Assembly: GCA_025352685.1 (NCBI GenBank)
Contig: JANXSN010000106.1
Coordinates: forward strand, 1 to 64,000
Length of the DNA: 64,000 nucleotides
Direction: 5' to 3'
Origin: Sphingomonadales bacterium
GTDB lineage: Bacteria; Pseudomonadota; Alphaproteobacteria; Sphingomonadales; Sphingomonadaceae
Positions 43,118 to 52,856 of the stretch are shown piece by piece. The position numbers were made by a program, and so were the translations under genes. Below the pieces are notes generated by a model. The model had not been told where the DNA came from. It saw only the letters and a list, made by a program, of their open reading frames with translations, and did no database searches. Positions within the stretch are counted from its first letter, which is position 1, and each line of letters starts with the position of its first letter.

Positions 43118-45760
43118 ATGTCTACAATCTTGCGCGGTTTTTTTGGGGCCGCAAGTCTTCTGGCTATCGCGACCACCGCGCACGCCGAAACTGCAAAGTC
43201 CGGCTCGGACGGGGATATCGTCGTGACGGCTCCGCGCCTGGAAGAGGACGCTCGCACCCAGCAAAAGCTTGCGCCCGTACTCGTCAACGTGCAGTCGGCA
43301 GAAACAATCCAAAAGTATCCTGACTACAATTCTGCCGAGGCGCTGGGACGCATTCCCGGCATCTCGCTTTCCTCGGACACCGGGGAGGGGCGGTTCGTTA
43401 ATATCCGCGGGATCGACGCCAATCTAAATGGGGCGACCTATGGTGGGGTCGTGCTGCTCAACACCTTCCCGGCCGGCACCGCCGCGTCAGGGTCAGGGCG
43501 CGCTGTGGAATTCGACACCATCCCGACCGGTGCCATTGACGGCATTGTCGTTTACAAGACGCTGTCCCCCGACCGCGAGGCCGAGGGGTTGGGCGGACAA
43601 ATCGATCTAACGCCGCGGACGTCTAGGAACCTTGCGCGGCCATTCCTCGACGCCACGTTCGGCGCAGGATATGAACCGCTTCATCGCCATGGCGGGCCTT
43701 ACACCGCCGACGTTGCAGTCGGCGCCAGGTTCGGGGCAATTTCGTTTGTATTGACTGGATCGCGCAAGGATGATCAGCGCGCGGTCGATGATACCGAGCC
43801 TAGCTACAAGAACGACGGAGGATGCCTGCCCAACGGCCAACTTGCAACCGACGCCAACCCCGTCGTGAATGGGGGCACTGGGTGCGTCGCCCCGCTCAAT
43901 ATGGTTCTCGGCCGAACGGACTTTCGTCGTTACGACTACAGCCGCCGGCGCTTCGGTTATGGCGGCGAGCTCGCATTCAAGCCGAATGATGACCACAGCT
44001 ATTATATAAGGGCTGACGTTGCGGGCTATATCGAGCGCGCACTAAAGAACCATTTCTACGCCAATTTTGCCGGAAGCCCCTCGGCACCCGATGCCACGGG
44101 GTACGTTGTCGACCAATTTCAACCGCAAGTCGACGTCGTGGATTTGGAAGAAACGCACCGCAATACGGTTTTGACTGCGGGAGGAGACGATCGTTTCGGC
44201 AAGCTCGAAGTGGACTACCGCGTCGCTTACTCGCGTGCCACCTACGTCGAGGGCTATTACAACCAGGCCCGCTTCTTTGGTCAACGCGGCTTTTATGGCC
44301 GCTACAACAACATGAGCGATCCAAGCCGCTTTTATTATCAGTTCTACAAGGATGCAGCGCTGACGATCCCGTTTGTCTCGACGGATGCCACCCAGTACGG
44401 CGCGCCGAACGGCGATACCCGCTTAACGTCGTTCTTTGAACGCGACCGCGACCACGAATACAGCGGCGCGTTCAATCTACGCTATCCACTCAGGCTTTTC
44501 GGCGGAATGGGGCAATTTAAAGTTGGAGTAAGCATCCGTCGGCGCAGCAAGATCGTCGATGACTTCGGTGCTTTTGGAAAGACCGCACTCAACCTATCGT
44601 CGATTACGCAAAGCGTCGGACCCAGCGAGACCTATTATTTTGGTCACTATCCCGTCGCACCGATCGCTAACTTCGGCGCGACCGATGCTGCAGTCCGCTC
44701 GACGCTCACGGTGCTGCCACCGTCGCTGGGGCGCGATTTCAACGATCAGGAGAACGTCACTGCCGGCTATGCGATGTACACCGCTACGTACGGCAAGCTT
44801 GGTGTGTTGGCGGGTGTCCGGGTGGAAGAGACCGACGCAACCTACGGCAATTTTCTGACAACCACCGATCTCGCGGGAAATACGACGGTCAGTTCGGTCG
44901 CCCGCAACAAGAAATATACCAACGTCTTTCCCACACTACAGCTGAAGTACGCTTTTGAGCAGAACCTGCAGTTGAGAGCCACCTATTCGACCGGTATTGC
45001 GCGCCCGGGTTTCAGTCAGGCAGGCGGCAATGCGGGAGTCGACTTTACGACGACACCGCGGCCTCAATATTCTGCAGGCAATCCGGACTTGAGGCCGACG
45101 ACGGGTAACAACTTCGATCTCGATCTTGAATATTATCTGCCTGGCGGTGGCATCATTCAGGTCGGCGCTTTTGATAAAGAGTTCAAAAATTACATCTTCC
45201 GGTCAGCCCGAATTAACGTGCCGGACCCCGTTTTCCTCGGCCAAAGCGGTGATTTCATCTCGTACTTCAACGAAGATGCATACGCCCGCGGTGTCGAGCT
45301 TGCTTATCAGCAGAAGTTTGTCGGGCTACCCGGCGCTTTGGCTGGGTTTGGCGTCGAGGGGAATCTGACGCTCGTATGGTCGAATTTCAAGGAATACAGC
45401 GCGGCGGTGAGTGGCGACGGGAAAGACCAATATAGCAGGCTGCCAGGGACGTCTCACCTGACCTGGAACGTCTCCGGCTTCTATGAATATGGGGGCGTCT
45501 CGCTGAGGCTGGCGGCGCAGTACGTAGGACCAAGCCTGTTTTCTCTGAATGGGGACAGGACGCTCGATACGATACAAGCGAAGCGTCTGACGATGGATTT
45601 TACAGGTAGCTACGACGTCTCCAAACATTATGTTATCTTCTTCAGCATGAAGAATCTTCTGGACACGCCGCTGCGCTATAATGATGGATCGGATACCCGG
45701 CCGCAGCAGATCGAATACTACGGTCGCACGTACGAAGCCGGTATACGCATCAAACTCTGA
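43118..45760 (+). CDS. TonB-dependent outer-membrane receptor
   Basis: An 880-residue receptor importing an unknown substrate through the outer membrane. Signal peptide MSTILRGFFGAASLLAIATTAHA (cut after AHA), then a TonB-box-like DGDIVVTAP (about 32-40), plug domain (about 55-170: YNSAEALGRIPGISLSSDTG, GRFVNIRGIDANLNGATYGG) and a 22-strand barrel ending in YEAGIRIKL with the aromatic/hydrophobic C-terminal signature. The plug matches the large sphingomonad/Xanthomonas class (often carbohydrate- or peptide-linked). The adjacent YncE-like gene is broken, so any cognate accessory protein is lost here. Confidence 0.92.
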   Translation: MSTILRGFFGAASLLAIATTAHAETAKSGSDGDIVVTAPRLEEDARTQQKLAPVLVNVQSAETIQKYPDYNSAEALGRIPGISLSSDTGEGRFVNIRGIDANLNGATYGGVVLLNTFPAGTAASGSGRAVEFDTIPTGAIDGIVVYKTLSPDREAEGLGGQIDLTPRTSRNLARPFLDATFGAGYEPLHRHGGPYTADVAVGARFGAISFVLTGSRKDDQRAVDDTEPSYKNDGGCLPNGQLATDANPVVNGGTGCVAPLNMVLGRTDFRRYDYSRRRFGYGGELAFKPNDDHSYYIRADVAGYIERALKNHFYANFAGSPSAPDATGYVVDQFQPQVDVVDLEETHRNTVLTAGGDDRFGKLEVDYRVAYSRATYVEGYYNQARFFGQRGFYGRYNNMSDPSRFYYQFYKDAALTIPFVSTDATQYGAPNGDTRLTSFFERDRDHEYSGAFNLRYPLRLFGGMGQFKVGVSIRRRSKIVDDFGAFGKTALNLSSITQSVGPSETYYFGHYPVAPIANFGATDAAVRSTLTVLPPSLGRDFNDQENVTAGYAMYTATYGKLGVLAGVRVEETDATYGNFLTTTDLAGNTTVSSVARNKKYTNVFPTLQLKYAFEQNLQLRATYSTGIARPGFSQAGGNAGVDFTTTPRPQYSAGNPDLRPTTGNNFDLDLEYYLPGGGIIQVGAFDKEFKNYIFRSARINVPDPVFLGQSGDFISYFNEDAYARGVELAYQQKFVGLPGALAGFGVEGNLTLVWSNFKEYSAAVSGDGKDQYSRLPGTSHLTWNVSGFYEYGGVSLRLAAQYVGPSLFSLNGDRTLDTIQAKRLTMDFTGSYDVSKHYVIFFSMKNLLDTPLRYNDGSDTRPQQIEYYGRTYEAGIRIKL

Positions 45761-45808
45761 GGCTGTTGCGGATCAGTTTCTTCGTTACCCAACGAGAACC
45801 CAAGCAGC

Positions 45809-46057
45809 ATGAAAACGTTTTGAAATCGCGGTCCTTCTTGGAGCGGTCGTAGCGGGTGCCGCGACGGCAAAAGGCATGGTACCAACATATGAAGGGATTG
45901 ACCGGATCGCAGAGCCCGATGGCGGATGAGACCTGGCAAGCGTCGACTCCGACAATCATCGCCTGTACGTTGCACGAACCGATGGTGTGATGGCGACCGA
46001 TGTTCGTACAAGGACTGATGTTCGGACAAGGATCGTTCGTGCCGATGGGCACCCAAT
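45809..46057 (+). pseudogene. YncE-like beta-propeller gene remnant
   Basis: Downstream of the TonB receptor, the ATG at 45809 gives MKTF then TGA. Removing one A from the AAAA run (45812-45815) gives MKRFEIAVLLGAVVAGAATA, a good signal peptide, followed by KGMVPTYEGIDRIAEPDGG. A TGA at 45927-45929 stands where Trp is expected, then DLASVDSDNHRLYVARTDGV and MATDV follow, typical of YncE/YVTN-repeat proteins. After this a short duplication (GATGTTCGTACAAGGA / GATGTTCGGACAAGGA) and loss of similarity show truncation after about 75 codons. In intact loci such genes accompany TonB receptors. Confidence 0.75.
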
Positions 46058-46178
46058 GCCCCCTGCTAGCACCCCTCATTTCCAACCCTGCAAACCGGCG
46101 TTTCCTAATCCCCACTTGAACCCAGTCGGATGACTGCCGAGATAGGGTTTGGCATAAGGATCAAGGAACGCAATTCGC

Positions 46179-46811
46179 ATGAGCACGCCCGACCACGCCG
46201 ATATCATCGGCGGCCTCGTCCCCATCGTCATCGAACAGTCGACGCGCGGCGAGCGCAGCTTCGATATCTTTTCGCGGCTGCTTCGTGAACGCATCATTTT
46301 CGTTACTGGCGGCGTAGAAGACCACATGGCTTCGGTCATCACCGCCCAGTTGCTCTTTCTCGAGTCGGAAAACCCGAAAAAAGACGTGTATATGTACATA
46401 AATTCGCCGGGCGGCGTCGTCACGGCAGGCCTCGCGATTCATGATACGATGAGTTATATTCGTCCCGAAGTGGGGACTGTGTGCATCGGTCAAGCCGCAT
46501 CAATGGGTAGTTTCCTGCTAGCGGCCGGCGAACCCGGCAAACGTGTCGCGCTGACAAACAGCCGCATCATGATCCACCAACCGTCGGGTGGCGCACAGGG
46601 AATGGCCTCGGATATCGAAATTCAGGCGAAGGAAATCCTTCGCATGCGTCACCGGCTAAACACGCTCTATGCCAAGTATACGGGCAAGACCGTTGAAGAG
46701 ATTGAACGAGCCATGGACCGCGACAATTTTCTAGAAGCCGACGAAGCCAAGGCGTTCGGCCTTATCGACGAAGTGATGGATAAGCGTCCGTCTCCCGTCG
46801 AGGACGCTTAA
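46179..46811 (+). CDS. clpP: ATP-dependent Clp protease proteolytic subunit ClpP
   Basis: Serine protease that forms two stacked heptameric rings docked to ClpX or ClpA. The 210-residue subunit has the catalytic Ser in [19 protein letters not shown] (about 106), His in [11 protein letters not shown] (about 131) and Asp near the C-terminal handle. Length normal. clpX starts 131 bases downstream on the same strand. In alphaproteobacteria ClpXP degrades CtrA with the help of RcdA, also encoded in this window. Confidence 0.96.
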   Translation: MSTPDHADIIGGLVPIVIEQSTRGERSFDIFSRLLRERIIFVTGGVEDHMASVITAQLLFLESENPKKDVYMYINSPGGVVTAGLAIHDTMSYIRPEVGTVCIGQAASMGSFLLAAGEPGKRVALTNSRIMIHQPSGGAQGMASDIEIQAKEILRMRHRLNTLYAKYTGKTVEEIERAMDRDNFLEADEAKAFGLIDEVMDKRPSPVEDA

Positions 46812-46942
46812 AACGCCTGCCTCCCGATCTTGAATCGTTGAGGTCGGGGTAGCGGATGATGCTATATTCAGGATTGCCCGTTAAATTCTTGACTGTAACA
46901 TGACGGATGCCCCGCCCGGAGCGAGGCCCTAGGATTCGATTG

Positions 46943-48211
<1,269 letters not shown>

Positions 48212-48450
48212 AATAGGCCAGAACGGAACTGTTGGGAGCGTCAGAGACCCCCCAGTCGCAGGGCTGTCGCTAAGCGGTATCTTCGAAATGCAGGGCTGCA
48301 GGCCTCGTCGACACATACGGTGTCGCGCCCGGCTGACGCGACGGTTTGACCTGTGGACTGTGCGATCCGGCGATGGCAAAATGCTGGACTGCTTCGCGTC
48401 CCGCCTTCGCAACATTCAGGGGACGACCTGGGCAGATAGCGGCGTAGTGT

Positions 48451-49917
48451 CTATCTGAATGGCGGCTCGTTGAACGCGCGCAGCTTGCGTGAGTGCAGTT
48501 TGGTGCCTTCGCGCCGCAGTTCATGACACGCCTCGATCCCGATGCGCATGTGCTCGTTGATCGCGCGCTCGTAAAAGCGATTGGCTTGTCCAGGCAGTTT
48601 GAGCTCGCCATGCAGCGGCTTGTCCGAGACGCACAGCAGCGTGCCATAGGGAACCCGAAACCTATAACCTTGAGCGGCAATCGTTGCCGACTCCATATCG
48701 ATGCCGACCGCGCGCGATTGCGAGAAACGCAGCGCCGATTTCGAGAACATTAGCTCCCAGTTACGGTCGTCAGTCGTGACAATCGTGCCCGTGCGCAGGC
48801 GGCGTTTAAGGACATCGCCAGTCTCTCCCGATACCGTCTCCGCCGCACGGGCCAGCGCCTGTTGCACTTCGGCGATCGCAGGGACGGGAATTTCGGGGGG
48901 CAAGACGTCGTCAAGCACATGGTCGTCGCGAAGATAAGCGTGAGCCAACACATAGTCGCCGATCCGCTGCGAGGGGCGCAGGCCTCCGCAATGGCCGATC
49001 ATCAGCCATGCTTCTGGTCGCACGACTGCAAGATGGTCGGTGATCGTCTTGGCATTGCTCGGCCCCACACCGATGTTAACAAGCGTAATGCCGCTACGAT
49101 CCGGTGCACACAAATGCCACGCCGGCATCTGATGCCGTCGCCACGCATCGCCTGCGATTACGCTTTCGGCGTTATGAGTATCACGTGTGACCTTGATCCC
49201 TCCTGCACCGGACAGATGCGTGTAGGGTGAGTCCCCGCCCAATTGGCTCAGGGCCCACCGCGCGAATTCGTCCACGTAACGGTGGTAATTGGTGAATAGA
49301 ACGTAGCGCTGCACGTCCTCGACTGGCGTTCCAGTGTAGTGCCGAAGTCGCGCCAGCGAAAAATCTGTACGCAGACCGTCAAACAGCGCAAGCGGGCGTG
49401 GCCCGTCAGGTGCAATGTCGAACACGCCGTCGGCAATCTCATCGCCGATATGCGCCAGATCGGTTGCCGGAAACCATCGAGCAAGGTCACTTGGGCTGAT
49501 CTCACCCAACTCCATCTCAGCATCAAGAACATACGGAAAGGGGATTTCCTGTCCCGATGGCCCGACCTCGACCTTAACCTCATAATCCATCATCAAAAGG
49601 TCCAGCTGCTCGGTTAGATAGTCGGCAAACAGGGCAGGACGGGTTACACTGATCGCATAATGCCCAGGCTGCGTCAGCCGCCCGAACGAGCGCATTGGAA
49701 CCTGCCGGGCTTCGTTTTCACCGGCATAAGTTACCCGGATTTCGGGGTAGGTGAAGCCGCCATTGCTCCGCAATGACGGATCGGGGCGCGTTCCGTGCGC
49801 GACATATGCTTCGATGGCGGTGCGCAAACGTGCCGTTGCCGCGGTAAAAAGGGCGTCGAGCTGTGCGACGATTTGACGCCCGGTATGTGGGTAACTTTTC
49901 TGTTCTATCATCAGCAA
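48451..49917 (-). CDS. amn: AMP nucleosidase
   Basis: Hydrolyses AMP to adenine and ribose 5-phosphate, draining excess adenylate. The 488-residue protein has an N-terminal regulatory domain (about 1-170) and a C-terminal nucleoside-phosphorylase-like catalytic domain with GVGPSNAKTITDHLAVVRPE (about 276-295), GHCGGLRPSQRIGDYVLAHA (about 300-319) and the active-site Glu/Asp region GIDMESATIAAQGYRFRVPYG (about 410-430). Length normal (E. coli 484). Convergent with clpX with about 240 bases of unremarkable DNA between. Confidence 0.94.
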   Translation of the reverse strand: MLMIEQKSYPHTGRQIVAQLDALFTAATARLRTAIEAYVAHGTRPDPSLRSNGGFTYPEIRVTYAGENEARQVPMRSFGRLTQPGHYAISVTRPALFADYLTEQLDLLMMDYEVKVEVGPSGQEIPFPYVLDAEMELGEISPSDLARWFPATDLAHIGDEIADGVFDIAPDGPRPLALFDGLRTDFSLARLRHYTGTPVEDVQRYVLFTNYHRYVDEFARWALSQLGGDSPYTHLSGAGGIKVTRDTHNAESVIAGDAWRRHQMPAWHLCAPDRSGITLVNIGVGPSNAKTITDHLAVVRPEAWLMIGHCGGLRPSQRIGDYVLAHAYLRDDHVLDDVLPPEIPVPAIAEVQQALARAAETVSGETGDVLKRRLRTGTIVTTDDRNWELMFSKSALRFSQSRAVGIDMESATIAAQGYRFRVPYGTLLCVSDKPLHGELKLPGQANRFYERAINEHMRIGIEACHELRREGTKLHSRKLRAFNEPPFR

Positions 49918-50115
49918 TCGTTAAGCGCACAGGATGTCAGTCGCAAGACGACGCAATCACAGCGTCCCAACGGCGACCTTTGCATCAACGTATGACGCAG
50001 GACTTTGCCGCTGCATCAGACCCAGCCCCTTGGAATCGTGCGCTGGCGGGCATCGACTGCCTCCCTGACAGGCTCTTCAGACCCGGTCAGGGAGTCAGAT
50101 AAGCAGTCGCGCGAC

Positions 50116-50595
50116 CTACATGTGGTCGAGCATATACTCTGCACTCGATACACGGAATTCACCACCTGCTTCGACATAAAGCGCCTCGACGGTGCCGTCA
50201 TTGACGACCATCGAGAAGCGCTGGCCGCGCGTACCCATGCCAAACTTGGTGCCGTCCATTGTGAGGCCGAGTGCTGTGGCGAACTCTGCATTGCCGTCAG
50301 CGAGCATCGTTACCGCGTCCGCGCCGCCGGCCTTGGCCCATGCTCCCATTACGAACGCATCATTGACGGCGGTACAGGCGATCTCGTCGATGCCCTTGCG
50401 CTTGAGATCATCGGCACGTTCGACAAAGCCTGGCAGGTGCTTGGCTGAACACGTGGGCGTAAAGGCGCCGGGCACCGAAAAAAGCGCAACCTTGCGACCC
50501 GCAAAGAACTCCGCTGTGGACACGCCCTCGGGGCCATTCGGTGTGACCTTGCTCAGGGTAGCGGCGGGAATTTTATCTCCGACGGCGATCGTCAT
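50116..50595 (-). CDS. Peroxiredoxin 5-type (glutathione-dependent) peroxidase
   Basis: A 159-residue thiol peroxidase. The peroxidatic Cys (about residue 47) lies in FSVPGAFTPTCSAKHLPGF, the PxxxTxxC motif of the Prx5 subfamily. A second Cys (IACTAVND) is unlikely to be the resolving residue in this class; reduction by glutathione/glutaredoxin is expected. It starts MTIAVGDKIPAATL at 50595; the longer frame to 50673 overlaps the promoter region. Isolated gene. Confidence 0.92.
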   Translation of the reverse strand: MTIAVGDKIPAATLSKVTPNGPEGVSTAEFFAGRKVALFSVPGAFTPTCSAKHLPGFVERADDLKRKGIDEIACTAVNDAFVMGAWAKAGGADAVTMLADGNAEFATALGLTMDGTKFGMGTRGQRFSMVVNDGTVEALYVEAGGEFRVSSAEYMLDHM

Positions 50596-50739
50596 ATCTT
50601 GGGTTCCTCTCTGTAAAAACGGGTTGCGCATCGCCCGCTGCGTCCCGGAATGCAAGATCATTAACCGTAACAATTAAGGAATTGGGAAGGTTCTATTGAG
50701 ACCATGGACTTGGCCAATGGGGGCATGGGGGTTTCTCAA

Positions 50740-51219
50740 ATGAAAAAGGCGATGGTGATCGCGGGTTCGGTGCTGTCTTTGGCATCAACACCGGTAAATG
50801 CAGCGTGCTGGACGCAAAACGAAGTGGCCGCAGCCAAGGTCCGCGATCTCGATACGATGTTGATGGTGTCTGGCCTGCGATGCCGCTTCAAGAGCGCAGC
50901 CTTGCTAGATACTTATAACGCCATGGTCGTGCGCCACCGTAGACCGTTGAGCGAGGCGAACGCGCGGTTGCAGGGGCATTTTGCAACCGTCATCGGAGGA
51001 GCCACCGCACTCGATCGTTATATAACGCGCGTTGCCAACCGCTATGGCGCCGATGCAGAATCGCTGACCTGCGAGTCGCTGCAGTCGATTGCGGTCGCCG
51101 CAATGGCGGAAGAACCGACCCTCGACGCGCTGATCGCATTGGCGGAACGTGCTGCTGTCGTGCCGGTATTGCCCGAGGGAGCCTGTACACCCCCACTCCA
51201 GATCGCAGCATTAAAATAA
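50740..51219 (+). CDS. Exported cysteine-containing protein, unknown function
   Basis: A 159-residue protein with signal peptide MKKAMVIAGSVLSLASTPVN (cut after NAA or nearby) and mature helical domain. Four cysteines (in ACWTQNEV, GLRCRFKS, LTCESLQS and EGACTPPL) could form two disulfides in the periplasm. The frame is open to a GTG/ATG at 50704 but the inner ATG gives a standard signal peptide. No recognised family; conserved small secreted proteins of this type occur in sphingomonads. Upstream of ahcY but separated by its operator region. Confidence 0.7.
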   Translation: MKKAMVIAGSVLSLASTPVNAACWTQNEVAAAKVRDLDTMLMVSGLRCRFKSAALLDTYNAMVVRHRRPLSEANARLQGHFATVIGGATALDRYITRVANRYGADAESLTCESLQSIAVAAMAEEPTLDALIALAERAAVVPVLPEGACTPPLQIAALK

Positions 51220-51224
51220 CTCAC

Positions 51225-51244
51225 ATATAAAGATGTCTTTATAT
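51225..51244. promoter_or_regulatory. Palindromic operator candidate upstream of ahcY
   Basis: ATATAAAGATGTCTTTATAT: 9-base arms (ATATAAAGA / TCTTTATAT) are perfectly complementary around a two-base centre. It lies 69 bases ahead of the ahcY start in otherwise high-GC DNA. From memory, ArsR-family methionine-cycle regulators (SahR-like) in proteobacteria recognise AT-rich palindromes containing AAAGATATCTTT; this fits. The regulator gene is not in the window. Confidence 0.65.
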
Positions 51245-51312
51245 TCGATTTGACGAGAGCGCGACGCGCAGCTAGGTGGCACGGCAACCAAATTCAACCG
51301 GAGTTAACCAAC

Positions 51313-52722
51313 GTGGCCACTGCTGCCGTTCTCGACCATAATGATTATGTCATTGCCGATATCGCACTTGCTGATTTCGGCCGGCGCGAGATCCAGATCG
51401 CCGAAACGGAAATGCCGGGCCTGATGGCGCTGCGCACCGAATTCGGCGCGTCGAAGCCGCTGAAGGGCGCGCGCATCGTCGGTTCGCTCCACATGACGAT
51501 TCAGACTGCAGTGTTGATCGAGACGCTTACAGCGCTGGGTGCCGACGTCCGCTGGGCGACGTGCAATATCTTTTCGACGCAGGACCATGCGGCGGCAGCG
51601 ATCGCTGCTGCGGGCATACCCGTATTTGCCGTCAAAGGTGAGAGCCTTGCAGAATATTGGGATTATGTCGGTCGCATCTTCAATTGGGGCGACGTGACAT
51701 CGAACATCATCCTCGACGATGGCGGTGACGCCACGATGTTTGCGTTATGGGGCGCCAAGCTCGAAGCGGGCGCGACGCTGAGCGAGCCGGAGAACGAAGA
51801 GGAAGTCGAGTTCCAACGCGCGCTCAAGGCTTTTGTGAGGGCTCATCCCGGTTATCTCACCGAAACAGTCAGGGCGCTAAAAGGCGTATCTGAGGAAACT
51901 ACCACTGGCGTTCACCGGCTGTATGAAATCGCCAAGAAGGGCGAGTTGCCCTTCCCGGCGATCAACGTCAACGATAGCGTCACCAAGTCGAAATTCGACA
52001 ACCTTTACGGATGTAAGGAATCATTGGTCGACGCCATTCGTCGCGCGACGGACGTGATGCTGGCGGGCAAGGTCGCCTGTGTCGCGGGCTTCGGCGACGT
52101 CGGCAAGGGATCAGCCCAATCACTCCGCAATGGCGGAGCGCGCGTGATGGTTACCGAAATCGACCCAATCTGCGCGCTTCAGGCGGCGATGGAAGGCTTC
52201 GAAGTCGTCACGATGGAAGAAGCGGTCACGCGTGCCGACATTTTCTGTACCGCAACCGGTAACGCCGACGTTATCACTGCCGACCATATGAAAGCGATGA
52301 AGCCCAACGCTATCGTCTGTAACATTGGTCACTTCGACTCCGAGATCCAAATTGCCGCGCTCGGCAACTACAAATGGACAGAGGTTAAGCCCGGCACCGA
52401 TCTGGTCGAATTTCCCGACGGCAAGCAGATCATCGTTCTTGCCAAGGGGCGCCTCGTCAATTTGGGCTGCGCAACTGGACATCCAAGCTTTGTCATGTCG
52501 GCCAGCTTCACCAATCAGGTGCTGGCGCAGATCGAGCTTTGGACCAAGAGCGAGCAGTATCAAAATCAGGTCTATGTTCTGCCCAAGCACCTCGACGAAA
52601 AAGTCGCGATGCTGCACCTCGAAAAACTCGGCGTGAAATTGACCAAGCTCAGCGAAAAACAGGCCGGTTATATCGGGGTTAGCACCAGCGGACCTTTCAA
52701 GCCGGACCATTATCGTTATTGA
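51313..52722 (+). CDS. ahcY: Adenosylhomocysteinase (SAH hydrolase)
   Basis: Hydrolyses S-adenosylhomocysteine to adenosine and homocysteine, keeping methyltransferases free of product inhibition. The 469-residue NAD-dependent enzyme shows substrate residues in [16 protein letters not shown] (about 56-71) and [17 protein letters not shown] (about 79-95), the NAD-binding loop [20 protein letters not shown] (about 257-276) and the C-terminal KPDHYRY that closes the neighbouring NAD site. Start is a GTG ([17 protein letters not shown]); upstream frame extends into the operator and is not coding. A strong candidate operator precedes it. Confidence 0.96.
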   Translation: MATAAVLDHNDYVIADIALADFGRREIQIAETEMPGLMALRTEFGASKPLKGARIVGSLHMTIQTAVLIETLTALGADVRWATCNIFSTQDHAAAAIAAAGIPVFAVKGESLAEYWDYVGRIFNWGDVTSNIILDDGGDATMFALWGAKLEAGATLSEPENEEEVEFQRALKAFVRAHPGYLTETVRALKGVSEETTTGVHRLYEIAKKGELPFPAINVNDSVTKSKFDNLYGCKESLVDAIRRATDVMLAGKVACVAGFGDVGKGSAQSLRNGGARVMVTEIDPICALQAAMEGFEVVTMEEAVTRADIFCTATGNADVITADHMKAMKPNAIVCNIGHFDSEIQIAALGNYKWTEVKPGTDLVEFPDGKQIIVLAKGRLVNLGCATGHPSFVMSASFTNQVLAQIELWTKSEQYQNQVYVLPKHLDEKVAMLHLEKLGVKLTKLSEKQAGYIGVSTSGPFKPDHYRY

Positions 52723-52727
52723 TCGGT

Positions 52728-52758
52728 TGAGTGTCCCACGCCGAGCGGGGGACATTCA
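52728..52758 (+). terminator. Hairpin after ahcY
   Basis: TGAGTGTCCC (52728-52737) pairs with GGGACATTCA (52749-52758) over 10 bp including one G-U, loop of 11 bases, six bases past the ahcY stop. No T run follows, so it may act as an mRNA end or a weak terminator. Confidence 0.45.
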
Positions 52759-52856
52759 AGATCACCTTAGCGCCCAACTCCCTGTAATTTTGTAACAAGC
52801 AAGACTTCACGCGCCCTTGAGTGGCCGTTAGGCTCGCAGGTTAAAGGGGAGAAGTT

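Noticed and set aside
51245..51312. SAH riboswitch upstream of ahcY
   Set aside because: Only about 68 bases remain between the palindrome and the start, and I see no conserved SAH-riboswitch stem arrangement; the palindrome looks like a DNA operator.
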